This document shows, one piece after another, positions 47,734-55,310 of a stretch of DNA of 64,000 nt. Within the stretch, counting starts at the first letter, position 1. The number at the start of each line of letters is the position of its first letter. The stretch lies in contig JAQTZA010000001.1 of the NCBI GenBank assembly GCA_028687995.1, positions 372,001-436,000 of the forward strand, read 5' to 3'. The position numbers were made by a program, and so were the translations under genes. The notes beneath the pieces were generated by a model, which saw nothing but the letters and a program-made list of their open reading frames with translations, had not been told where the DNA came from and searched no databases. This DNA is from Bacteroidales bacterium. Its GTDB lineage: Bacteria; Bacteroidota; Bacteroidia; Bacteroidales; UBA7332.

Positions 47734-49551
47734 CTAATAAACGTCTGTTTGGTAACGTTTTGCTTTCTGCAAATTAGTCACATATTCTTCGGCCTGTTCT
47801 GGCGAGAGATTTCCTTCTGTCTGGATGATTTGCAAAAGCGTTTGATGCACAGCAGTTGCCATCTGTTTCATATCGCCACACACATAGAAATGAGCGCCTT
47901 CTTCGAGCCAAGTGAATAGTTCTTTGCTGTTTTCAAGCATTCGATCTTGCACATAGACTTTTTGCTCCAAATCGCGCGAGAAAGCCACACTCATTTTGGT
48001 CAAAACACCCTCTTTGAGAAAACGTTGCCATTCGAGTTGATAGAGGAATTCACTTTCAGAAAAGCGATTACCAAAGAACAGCCAACTTTTGCCTGGATTT
48101 TCTAATTCTGCTCGATGCTCCACGAAAGCACGATAAGGCGCAATACCAGTTCCAGCTCCAACCATTATGATGGGCGTTGTAGCATCTTGAGGCAAGCGAA
48201 AATTGTTATTTTTTTCAATAAAAACAGGTGCATTTTCATCCGTATCAATTCTATCGGAAAGGAAAACCGAACACAATCCAGTTTTGTCGCGATTATTACT
48301 AGTGTATTTTACAACGCCTACGGTCAAGTGCACTTCATCGGGATGTGCCAACGGACTCGAAGCGATGGAATAGAGACGAGGCGAAATTTTACGCAATAAA
48401 TGGATGAGTTGCTCGGGTGTCAAGTCAGTTGGATATTGAGTAAAGAAATCAAGCACATCTTTTCCATAAATGAATTTCTTCACATTGGGTGTGCTGGTCA
48501 GAATCGCTTTCAGCTCCTCGTTTTGGGTTAATTCCACATACCGTTGAATAACATCAGCCGTGATATTGGTCAATTCGTATTTATGAATCAGCAAATCGTG
48601 TAGCAAGGCTTTGCCATTTTCGGTTTGCACTTTTGTATCGGGAGAAAAACGCAAAAGCGTCATTAATTTCGCCACCAACTCCAGTGAATTTGTAGCATAA
48701 ATACCGAGAGAGTCACCCGGTTCGTAGGTCAACCCTGAGCCTTCGGTAGAGAGTTCTACGTGGATGGTTTGACGATCTGAGTCTCTGCCGTGAAGGAATG
48801 TCTTATCAAGTACGGTTGCGTGAAAAGGATTCGATTTGCTATATTCGCCAGTGACTTCAAGGACCGAAGAAGATGATTGACTAGCAGAAACCTGTGCAGC
48901 GTTTGATGTGGAGGTTGCTCCTCCCAAAGCAGTTAAAGCTCCTTTAATCCAATCTTGTGCCGATTGACGAAAGTCCACATCACAATCTACTCTATCAAAC
49001 ACACGTTGACCGCCAAGTGATTCCAACTGTTTATCAACCTCTATTCCTACTTGGCAAAACTTGAGGTAAGTACGATCTCCTAAAGCAAGCACAGAATAAT
49101 TTAGTTGATCTAACTTTGGAGCCCGTTTACTGTGTATAAAATCGTAAAACTCTTTTGCTTGAAAAGAGGGCTCTCCATCGCCGTGTGTACTGATAATCAC
49201 GAGCAGATTCTTCTCGTTCTTAAGCTCTTTGGTCGGATAGGTTTCCATGTTTTGTAATTTAGCCTCAAAACCAGATTCCAAAGCGATGGATTGTGCCATT
49301 TTAGCAACCGACTCACCATTTCCGGTTCGTGAACCGTATAAAATGGTTATTTTTTTGTCTGCAATCTCAGAAGATGGAGCAGTTATGGTATTATTTTGAA
49401 TAACGGCAGAACCATTTATGCCTAGTTGAGTCGATACTCCCGCAAAATAGCCCGACACCCAGAAAATCTGTTCAGATGAAAGGTCTTTTTGCAAATCAGA
49501 TAGCAATTTAGACTGCTCAGACGAGAGCGGAATATTGGGATTAAATGTCAT
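47734..49551 (-). CDS. cysJ: Sulfite reductase flavoprotein subunit
   Basis: The 605-residue protein has a flavodoxin domain (ITILYGSRTGNGESVA near residue 70, STHGDGEPSFQAKEFY), then a ferredoxin-reductase-type FAD domain (RLYSIASSP) and an NADPH domain (IIMVGAGTGIAPYRAFVEHR, WLFFGNR, YVCGD). It ends in VY, as other CysJ-type diflavin reductases end in an aromatic residue. It passes electrons from NADPH to the CysI subunit. The first gene of the cysJ-cysI unit, with a promoter at 49589-49619. Confidence 0.95.
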   Translation of the reverse strand: MTFNPNIPLSSEQSKLLSDLQKDLSSEQIFWVSGYFAGVSTQLGINGSAVIQNNTITAPSSEIADKKITILYGSRTGNGESVAKMAQSIALESGFEAKLQNMETYPTKELKNEKNLLVIISTHGDGEPSFQAKEFYDFIHSKRAPKLDQLNYSVLALGDRTYLKFCQVGIEVDKQLESLGGQRVFDRVDCDVDFRQSAQDWIKGALTALGGATSTSNAAQVSASQSSSSVLEVTGEYSKSNPFHATVLDKTFLHGRDSDRQTIHVELSTEGSGLTYEPGDSLGIYATNSLELVAKLMTLLRFSPDTKVQTENGKALLHDLLIHKYELTNITADVIQRYVELTQNEELKAILTSTPNVKKFIYGKDVLDFFTQYPTDLTPEQLIHLLRKISPRLYSIASSPLAHPDEVHLTVGVVKYTSNNRDKTGLCSVFLSDRIDTDENAPVFIEKNNNFRLPQDATTPIIMVGAGTGIAPYRAFVEHRAELENPGKSWLFFGNRFSESEFLYQLEWQRFLKEGVLTKMSVAFSRDLEQKVYVQDRMLENSKELFTWLEEGAHFYVCGDMKQMATAVHQTLLQIIQTEGNLSPEQAEEYVTNLQKAKRYQTDVY

Positions 49552-49588
49552 TGTACTGAATAGTTTGATTATAGATAGAAATACGCTA

Positions 49589-49619
49589 CAAAAGTAGAGC
49601 TCTACCTACTACTACCCAA
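49589..49619 (-). promoter_or_regulatory. Promoter of cysJ with overlapping palindrome
   Basis: On the minus strand the -7 element TACTTTTG (49596-49589) is preceded at 20-bp spacing by TTG (49619-49617). A perfect 12-bp palindrome, GTAGAGCTCTAC (49594-49605), overlaps the upstream edge of the -7, and ACCCAAT/ATTGGGT (49614-49620, 49651-49657) form an inverted repeat around the -33. Either could be an operator. Confidence 0.45.
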
Positions 49620-49671
49620 TACCACATTCGTTGTAAATGTTATACCATAAATTGGGTATGGAGGGAGGGAG

Positions 49672-49712
49672 GAGTGATGAGTGATGAGCCTGCCTGTCGG
49701 CAGACCGGTTTT
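49672..49712. repeat. Short intergenic repeats after the phosphatase gene
   Basis: A tandem GTGATGA duplication is followed by a small hairpin (CTGCC 49690-49694 / GGCAG 49699-49703). GC-rich inverted repeats of this type are common between genes in Bacteroidetes. No coding function is supported. Confidence 0.45.
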
Positions 49713-49727
49713 AAGTCAAAAATCGAT

Positions 49728-51377
49728 TCATCGCTTGTCAAACACCTCCGGAATGGGCGAACCTATACATCCGCTCGGCATTTGAATATGCAAAAGAGCA
49801 GCGAGGGTTGCCGAAATATCTGTCATAAAATGAGTTTGATTCGAAGTGCCGTGGTGAATATTCCAACCCATAAATATGAGAGGAATGTGCGCATCGTAGG
49901 GATTCCAAAGGCTGTGCGTGCATCCTTTTTTGCAATAGTGAGGCAGCCAACCCGATAGCGGAATCATCACCACGCTACCGCTTCGTTGTTGATTGTAGCC
50001 ATTCACCATTTTCTCTTTGATAACCGCAGGAACAGACGACTCTTCGATTCGATCCTGATCCACAGCATATTGCACTCCCTCCTGTTTTTGAAGAAAATTG
50101 ACTGTTGTCGATTTCACCAAATCGAAGTCGATATTCAAGCTGTCGATGCGCGCTTTGTTGTAGAAAACCTGAAAATTATCGATGCCAAAGGTCAGTTTAT
50201 CTGCTCCAAACTTCTGTTTCAAGAGTGATTCAAGGTTGCTTTCTATTTTTTGAGAAAGAATTCCTGCTGGCATTTTGTTCGCTTGCATAAAACCATTGGC
50301 ATGGGACGATCCGTGGTCGGCAGTCAAGAAAACGAGGTAGTTTCCTTTGCCAATTTTTCGATCCAGATAGTTGAAAAATGTTGATAAATCTTTGTCCAAA
50401 CGAAGATAAACATCCTCTATTTCAATGGCATTCGGACCCACTAAATGACCCGAATAATCAGTAGAAGCACAGTTGATAGTTAGAAAATCGGTCGAAGTCT
50501 CTTGTCCGAGTTTGTATCCATCGACAGCAGCTTTCGCAAAATCCAACGTCAATGTGTTGCCAAATGGCATTTGGCGCAGCGAACCGTGATCTGCAGCATA
50601 CGCTTTCTGGGTATCGTAAGGAAAAACAGGAGCCGAAGCTCCTTTGAGCGTTCCCTCCCACTCCACATTGTCAGCCGTACTTTCGGTGTATTGATCTATG
50701 GGTAAGAGCGTGTTCCATCCATTGGTAATTAGTTTTTCAATCGGTTTGGTATCGTTGAAACGGTTCGCCCAATCGGGGAGTTGATTCATGTAGTAGTTGC
50801 TGGTAATGAATTTGCCCGAAGCATCGTCGATCCAAAATGCACCTGTCGGATTATGCCCGGCAGGGAGAATAGATGCTCGGTCTTTGAGGGAAACACCCAC
50901 TACTTTCGACTGAAAATTGGTGGCCAAACGCAGTTCGTCGGTGATGGTAGTTACCAACAATTTTCGAGGAGACATCTTGCCAGCTTTACTGTCTGCACCA
51001 ACTGTTTGAACGGTCGAATCGTCGGTGCAATAGACCGACTTGCCAGAAATAGGATCCGTCCAATCGTTGCCTGCAATGCCGTGAATAGAGGGTACTGAGC
51101 CCGTAAAAATAGAGGTGTGACCGATGGCTGTGACCGATGGAATATAGTTAATCATCGTATTTTCGCACGAGAATCCTTCGCCTAGTAATCGTTTGAAACC
51201 GCCTGCTTCGTATTTTGAATAGTAGCGATAGAGGTAATCCCAACGCATTTGATCAACCACAATGCCCACCACCAATTTTGGTCGATCGGCAGGAGAAGTT
51301 GTTTTTTTATTTTTTTGAGCAAAAAGCGTTCCGCAAAGCAACACGGAAAAGAGCGAAATGGCTATTAATTTCTTCAT
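49728..51377 (-). CDS. PafA-like alkaline phosphatase / phosphodiesterase family protein
   Basis: The 549-residue protein has a signal peptide (1-20) followed by metal-ligand block VVGIVVDQMRWDYLYRY. The nucleophile region TAIGHTSIFTGSVPS, GIAGNDW (the Asn of PafA-type enzymes) and LKDRASILPAGH (the Lys-x-Arg pair that marks PafA phosphomonoesterases) follow. LTADHGSSHANG supplies the second metal site. It would release phosphate from organic esters in the periplasm. It stands alone and its promoter is not obvious. Confidence 0.9.
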   Translation of the reverse strand: MKKLIAISLFSVLLCGTLFAQKNKKTTSPADRPKLVVGIVVDQMRWDYLYRYYSKYEAGGFKRLLGEGFSCENTMINYIPSVTAIGHTSIFTGSVPSIHGIAGNDWTDPISGKSVYCTDDSTVQTVGADSKAGKMSPRKLLVTTITDELRLATNFQSKVVGVSLKDRASILPAGHNPTGAFWIDDASGKFITSNYYMNQLPDWANRFNDTKPIEKLITNGWNTLLPIDQYTESTADNVEWEGTLKGASAPVFPYDTQKAYAADHGSLRQMPFGNTLTLDFAKAAVDGYKLGQETSTDFLTINCASTDYSGHLVGPNAIEIEDVYLRLDKDLSTFFNYLDRKIGKGNYLVFLTADHGSSHANGFMQANKMPAGILSQKIESNLESLLKQKFGADKLTFGIDNFQVFYNKARIDSLNIDFDLVKSTTVNFLQKQEGVQYAVDQDRIEESSVPAVIKEKMVNGYNQQRSGSVVMIPLSGWLPHYCKKGCTHSLWNPYDAHIPLIFMGWNIHHGTSNQTHFMTDISATLAALLHIQMPSGCIGSPIPEVFDKR

Positions 51378-51526
51378 TGTGTAGTTAGTGTGTGATTCAG
51401 TGCGCTAAGGTAGAACAATTTAGAGAAAAGGTCAAACGGATTTACAGGAATTCATTGAAATGTAATGATTGGGTGCAAACGGGAAGCGATGAAGTGCGCG
51501 AACATGTTCGTGCATTATATAATACC
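51378..51526. other. Intergenic stretch without recognisable features
   Basis: Upstream flank of the phosphatase gene. A short open frame beginning at 51465 runs into the repeat at 51527 and has no coding support. Confidence 0.4.
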
Positions 51527-51685
51527 ATTTAACGCTGACAAGTCTATCGACGTTGTCAGGTTGTTCGCGGCAAAACCTGTCAGCGACGAAGTCCTGACAG
51601 CGTTGAATAAACTCTACTTCTCCTTTTTATCGCAAGTATTCAACCACAATATACAGTTACAATCTGTCAAAAAAAAGCACGAGTT
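51527..51685 (+). repeat. Dispersed repeat, copy 1 (long form)
   Basis: The first 41 bp (51527-51567) are identical to 52361-52401. They contain CTGACAA...TTGTCAG, and in this copy the following bases supply an imperfect mirror (AACCTGTCAGCG...CTGACAGCGTT). The segment from about 51531 to 51614 can therefore fold as one long hairpin. Further on it shares CTTTTTATCGCAAGT and a degenerate CAATATACAGTT block with copy 2. It looks like a small mobile or REP-like palindromic element. Confidence 0.65.
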
Positions 51686-51832
51686 ATAGAACTCGCGCCA
51701 GTTAGAGGTTTGTTAGCGAGATTTGTAATCTCGCTTTTTTTAGTATTATAAGGAACTGCGTTCCGACTACATTTATTTCTTTCGCATTAAAAATGCTCAT
51801 AATATGAAAAAGGCGGGAGCAAAGATCCCGCC
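51680..51832. repeat. Cluster of short hairpins
   Basis: Successive inverted repeats occur at 51680-51695 (CGAGTT/AACTCG), 51715-51735 (AGCGAGAT/ATCTCGCT, followed by a T run) and 51812-51832 (GGCGGGA/TCCCGCC). No coding frame spans them. They form the left border of the ATPase fragment. Confidence 0.6.
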
Positions 51833-51877
51833 AACGGAACAACATCTTTCTACGGTTTCATATCCAGTGGGACGAGG

Positions 51878-52333
51878 ATTTACGACAACATCGCTTTCGG
51901 CGTGAAAATTCACGGCATGCGCAACCGCAAACAGCTAAACCGCATCGTGGAACACTACCTGCAAGCAGTAGGTTTGTGGGACGAGGTGAAAGATCGCCTA
52001 CAAACTCCGGCTGCAAAGCTCTCCATCGGACAGCAGCAACGCCTTTGCCTGGCACGCGGACTGGCCGTTGAGCCACAGTTTATCCTTGCCGACGAAGCTA
52101 CTTCGGCACTTGACCCTATCTCGAGCCGACTGATTGAAGAGCTATTTGTGAAACTGAAAGAGGAATACGCAATCGTTCTTGTCACCCACACGCTTCGTCA
52201 GGCGCGACGCATCGCCGATCACGTGGTCTTTATGTACCTAGGCGAAGTGATTGAAGAAGGTCCTGCTAGTGAAGTATTTGGCAATCCGAAACAGGAATTG
52301 ACCAAGAAATATTTGGAGGGAGCGTTTAGTTAA
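51878..52333 (+). pseudogene. 5'-truncated phosphate-type ABC ATPase (PstB-like) fragment
   Basis: The frame reads IYDNIAFGVKIHG from 51878 and continues with LSIGQQQRLCLARGLAVEP (ABC signature), FILADEATSALDP (Walker B) and VLVTHTLRQARRIADHVVF, ending as PstB proteins do. The Walker A half (about 90-100 residues) is missing: upstream in frame there is only repeat sequence back to a stop at 51800. No pst transport genes are nearby. It is clearly more GC-rich than its surroundings. It is best read as a remnant or transferred fragment caught between two repeat copies. The GTG at 51902 could start a 143-residue product, but that would lack ATP-binding residues. Confidence 0.85.
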
Positions 52334-52360
52334 GAAAATCTCCGTGAGGATGGGGGTATC

Positions 52361-52497
52361 ATTTAACGCTGACAAGTCTATCGACGTTGTCAGGTTGTTC
52401 GATGCAGCACCTTTTTATCGCAAGTTTGCAACTTGTGATTCTTATTTTTGCAGTTTGCAACTGCAATATACAGTTTCAAACTGTACAAAAAAAAGTA
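52361..52497 (+). repeat. Dispersed repeat, copy 2 (short form)
   Basis: This copy begins with the 41 bp identical to 51527-51567, then lacks the mirror half of copy 1. It continues with three consecutive short palindromes: CAAGTTTGCAACTTG (52421-52435), GCAGTTTGCAACTGC (52450-52464) and ACAGTTTCAAACTGT (52470-52484). A small open frame at 52344 owes its similarity to the frame at 51465 to this repeat, not to a gene. Confidence 0.65.
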
Positions 52498-52527
52498 AAA
52501 GGCAGATTCGAGTTGAATCTGCCTTTT
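52497..52527. terminator. Bidirectional terminator
   Basis: A perfect 13-bp stem, AAAAGGCAGATTC (52497-52509) with 52515-52527, has a 5-nt loop. It lies 25 bp beyond the stop of the minus-strand HsdR-N-like gene and probably terminates it. Confidence 0.8.
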
Positions 52528-52551
52528 GAAATAAAATACTTGATATAAAAT

Positions 52552-53619
52552 TTACTTAATATACATTTCTAAAATTCGAACTAATGTTTCACTATGATTA
52601 TAGATGTCATCAAGAGCTAAAATTTCACTTTTTATTTCCTTTTTATTTTCATCTAAAACAACAAAATATTTTTTATTTCCATTGAAATATAACCTACACA
52701 ACGGTTTACGATTATTATCATCTAATAAAACCGAAAAATAAGACTGAGCATCACGATATGTCACACGTTTTACATCAACATGTTGTCTCAATATTGATTT
52801 TACAATCAGAAATCCTTCAATCTCCTCTTCTGATGTTTCGATTTTGCTCTCAGTATCTTTTGATGTTACAGAAATTTGTAAATTTTCTTGTTCTTTAGCC
52901 GATTCATCTTCTTTTGTCAAAGCGGTTTTCAACCTCTCGGTAATCAAATCACTTATGTACTGTTGAACTGATTTCTTCGTTAAATTAGTGAATAATTCAA
53001 GCACCTTAGCTGTCACAACACTTGGATAAACTTGTTTTGCAAAATATTTTACAAATTCAGGATTCGGATTATTTAATTCTTGATGAATCAGCTGTTTCAA
53101 TTCATTCATATACTTCAATTCGCTTGCTGTATTTACAATACTATCCGCATCAAAATATGATTTATGGAATTTCTTTAATTCTTCTATTTGATTATCCTTA
53201 ATTTCCGAAATATTGAATTCTAAGAATGGTTTTTCATCCATTTTATTAGCATCCACTAAATCCGAATAAAAGCGATACACAATCCCGTTGGTCAATAATC
53301 CAAATTTTGCTTTCGACACATGAAAATAGCGCAACAACTGTCCATCATGAATACTTAAATTCTGACCCCAATGTTTACATTCAACTAAAATAGTAGGCTT
53401 ACCTTCCAAAAATATTGCGTAATCAATTTTTTCTCCTTTTTTTAATCCAATATCGGAGATAAATTCTGGGACTACTTCTATTGGATTAAAAACGTCATAG
53501 CCAAGAGCTTGTAAAAATGGCATTATAAATGCATTCTTTGTTGCTTCTTCTGTTTGGATTTGATCTTTGAGTTTTACAACTCTTTCTCCTAGAATTCTAA
53601 TTTGATCTTTAAAGTCCAT
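52552..53619 (-). CDS. Orphan HsdR N-terminal-like (type I restriction nuclease-like) protein
   Basis: This 355-residue protein has at its N-terminus the PD-(D/E)xK nuclease-like layout of the HSDR_N family: an early Glu/Gln-rich helix (EEATKNAFIMPFLQALGYD), then KIDYAIFLEGKPTILVECKHW with Asp87-type and ExK residues, then LLRYFHVSKAKFGLLTNG. The C-terminal 150 residues are charged and unassigned. There is no helicase domain and there are no HsdM/HsdS genes nearby, so it is not a complete restriction system. It could be a solitary DNA nuclease or a DNA-binding relative. Its own promoter is at 53703-53732, and the palindrome array lies beyond that. Confidence 0.8.
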   Translation of the reverse strand: MDFKDQIRILGERVVKLKDQIQTEEATKNAFIMPFLQALGYDVFNPIEVVPEFISDIGLKKGEKIDYAIFLEGKPTILVECKHWGQNLSIHDGQLLRYFHVSKAKFGLLTNGIVYRFYSDLVDANKMDEKPFLEFNISEIKDNQIEELKKFHKSYFDADSIVNTASELKYMNELKQLIHQELNNPNPEFVKYFAKQVYPSVVTAKVLELFTNLTKKSVQQYISDLITERLKTALTKEDESAKEQENLQISVTSKDTESKIETSEEEIEGFLIVKSILRQHVDVKRVTYRDAQSYFSVLLDDNNRKPLCRLYFNGNKKYFVVLDENKKEIKSEILALDDIYNHSETLVRILEMYIK

Positions 53620-53702
53620 TATGTATTATTTTAAAGGTTTGATACTTTCCGAAATGCAATATTTATCAATATTAAACATACTAAGTAAAACACTAATCGA
53701 TA

Positions 53703-53732
53703 CAAAAATAACAATTAGTTTCTGATTGCAAA
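53703..53732 (-). promoter_or_regulatory. Promoter of the HsdR-N-like gene
   Basis: On the minus strand TTTG (53732-53729) and TATTTTTG (53710-53703) are separated by 18 bp, a full match to the Bacteroidetes -33/-7 promoter. The expected transcript starts about 80 nt before the gene, so the palindrome array further away is not in its leader. Confidence 0.65.
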
Positions 53733-53854
53733 TAGAATCAAGAAAAACATATTAAAATATTTTATACAATTAATTTCCTTGAGAGAATCAGCGTGTACTA
53801 TTTTTTCATCTTTAGTTTAGAAAGCAAAAAGAAGCATCAAACGGATAATCCCCT

Positions 53855-54076
53855 CTGCCCAGTCTGGGCAAACACCAAAAAAGTTTAGTTCTAGCTTGCC
53901 CAGTTTGGGCAAGGCTGAAATAAATTCAGTTCGAGCTTGCCCAAGCTGGGCAAGTAACAAAAAAATCCAGTTCACGGTTGCCCAAGCTGGGCAAGCACCA
54001 AAAATTTCCAGTTTGCCCTTGCCCAAGCTGGGCAAGCTCGCCAGAGAATTATTTCGCCTTTGCCCAGACTGGGCAA
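53855..54076. repeat. Tandem array of six 17-bp palindromes at exact 41-bp spacing
   Basis: Palindromes start at 53855, 53896, 53937, 53978, 54019 and 54060, every interval being exactly 41 bp. The consensus is TTGCCCARNYTGGGCAA, with 7-bp arms (TTGCCCA/TGGGCAA) constant apart from the first base of copy 1. The 3-bp centres vary: GTC, GTT, AGC, AGC, AGC, GAC. The five 24-bp spacers are diverged but related, mostly of the form CACCAAAAA...CCAGTTC. No further copy is present on either side. 41 bp is close to four helical turns, so all palindromes lie on one DNA face; as RNA each would be a small hairpin. The array lies between the divergent promoters of the HsdR-N-like and DUF6261-like genes. 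It does not match CRISPR. Confidence 0.97.
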
Positions 54077-54181
54077 CCATCTACAAAAATTTATTCTAAT
54101 TATCCCACACATACTTTACCATTAAAAATATTAAATTAAAAATAAATTGAGGTATATATTAGAAATATTCTGACAAGTTAT

Positions 54182-54189
54182 TATTTTTG
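54182..54189 (+). promoter_or_regulatory. -7 element of the DUF6261-like gene
   Basis: TATTTTTG matches TAnnTTTG exactly and is 42 bp before the start codon. No -33 TTTG at normal spacing is seen, so it may need an activator. The last palindrome of the array ends about 105 bp upstream. Confidence 0.5.
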
Positions 54190-54231
54190 CAATGCAATCA
54201 CTCATTTATTCATTTTTAAAACAATTATTGT

Positions 54232-54996
54232 ATGTCAGTTGAAGTTTCACGTTTGCCATTAAAAGAGCTTTGGAACAGCGAATACACGATATTCGTAGAC
54301 CAAATCTCAAAAATCGTTGCTAAATACAACGTTCAGGATTTACACCTTAAGAAATCGTTCGACAGGGTTTCTGCATTCTTACCAAGTTTAGCTAAAGTAA
54401 CTGCTCAAGAGTTGAGTAGTCAGTTTAGTAACTCTTTAAAAGATTTAGACAATGAGCGCGACTCGCTCATTAATGGTATCATCGCTCAGGTGAAAACGAT
54501 GAGCAAAATCACGATCCCTGCGCTGGCTACTCAGGCAGCAGTATTGAGTCGATTGTTTGACAAACACGGTCGCGACATTGCAACGGCGGGTTACAATGCA
54601 GAGACGAAACGAATCAACGATTTATTGTCGGACTATCACACAAAAGCAGAAATAAAGACAGCGGTAGATGCTATTAGCCTAACGTTGCTTTTCGATCAAT
54701 TGGCAGTGGTGAACACCCAATTCGAAGAGCTGTTTTTGCAACGGAACGAAGACGATGCCACCACCGAAAGTGTGGATGCACGGGCATTACGTTCTGAAAC
54801 GGATAAAGCGATTACCGCATTTTTTGATGCCATTGTATTCTGTAGCTCAGAATACGATGAACTCGACTACACACCACTAGCCAACGAACTGAACGAAGTA
54901 ATCAACTACTACAAAACACATCTGAAAGCCCGTTCCACACGACGCAGCAACAGCGGCAACGTATCAAGCGAAACTCCTATTGAGCCGAAAGCGTAA
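54232..54996 (+). CDS. DUF6261-like family protein, unknown function
   Basis: The 254-residue protein has no signal peptide or membrane segment and is predicted to be largely alpha-helical, with regular heptad-like patterns and a low-complexity Arg/Ser tail. The opening (VSRLPLKELWNSEYTIFVDQI) and overall size agree with what I remember as DUF6261, a Bacteroidetes family with no assigned function. It is monocistronic, with its own promoter and a terminator at 55011. The notable feature is its context: a palindrome array directly upstream and an orphan nuclease-like gene across from it. Confidence 0.8.
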   Translation: MSVEVSRLPLKELWNSEYTIFVDQISKIVAKYNVQDLHLKKSFDRVSAFLPSLAKVTAQELSSQFSNSLKDLDNERDSLINGIIAQVKTMSKITIPALATQAAVLSRLFDKHGRDIATAGYNAETKRINDLLSDYHTKAEIKTAVDAISLTLLFDQLAVVNTQFEELFLQRNEDDATTESVDARALRSETDKAITAFFDAIVFCSSEYDELDYTPLANELNEVINYYKTHLKARSTRRSNSGNVSSETPIEPKA

Positions 54997-55010
54997 AACA
55001 CACTAAATAG

Positions 55011-55042
55011 AAAAGGATGACTTGCGAGGGTCATCCTTTTTT
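55011..55042 (+). terminator. Terminator of the DUF6261-like gene
   Basis: An 11-bp stem AAAAGGATGAC (55011-55021) with 55030-55040, followed by T residues, lies 15 bp after the stop codon. Confidence 0.85.
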
Positions 55043-55240
55043 GTGTCAGCAATACAGTACAACGAGTAGATAATATCTGGAACAACGCAGACTTTTAGAC
55101 AGTTTATCACTAAAAAATTGCGCGGAATTACTTCGTATTCAAGAATGGAAAACCGTATGGCAAAGATTATTACGATAACTTCACTTTAACTCAATGCAAA
55201 TTAGCTCCACCAATTTTCAACTATAATTTTGACAATGAAA
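55043..55240. other. Intergenic stretch, no gene seen
   Basis: About 200 bp between two terminators. Fragments read like degraded coding sequence in places, but I could not identify any product. Confidence 0.4.
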
Positions 55241-55281
55241 AAAGTCGCAAACACCTCTTTTAAAAGGTTATTTGCGACTTT
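55241..55281 (-). terminator. Terminator of ilvE
   Basis: AAAGTCGCAAA (55241-55251) pairs with TTTGCGACTTT (55271-55281), and an inner CTTTTAAAAG palindrome extends the structure. On the minus strand it ends in a T run, 30 bp after the ilvE stop codon. Confidence 0.8.
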
Positions 55282-55310
55282 CAATAGACTGTTAATTCAA
55301 TTCGTTATTT

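Noticed and set aside
51465-51689. Small gene of 74 residues, with a similar peptide encoded at 52344
   Set aside because: The shared peptide comes from the 41-bp DNA repeat, which is a hairpin-forming element. The frames diverge directly after it.
51902-52333. Functional ABC transporter ATPase starting at GTG 51902
   Set aside because: The Walker A region is absent, and the in-frame upstream sequence is repeat DNA with a stop at 51800.
53855-54076. CRISPR array
   Set aside because: The repeats are only 17 bp and perfectly palindromic, the 24-bp spacers are visibly related to each other rather than unique, and no cas gene is present.
53817-54099. Two overlapping small open frames through the palindrome array, one on each strand
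   Set aside because: The 41-bp period is not a multiple of three, and palindromes keep both strands open by chance. No start context or family supports either frame.
55082-55230. Degraded gene remnant before ilvE
   Set aside because: Some stretches look codon-like, but I could not recognise a protein family or find a consistent frame.
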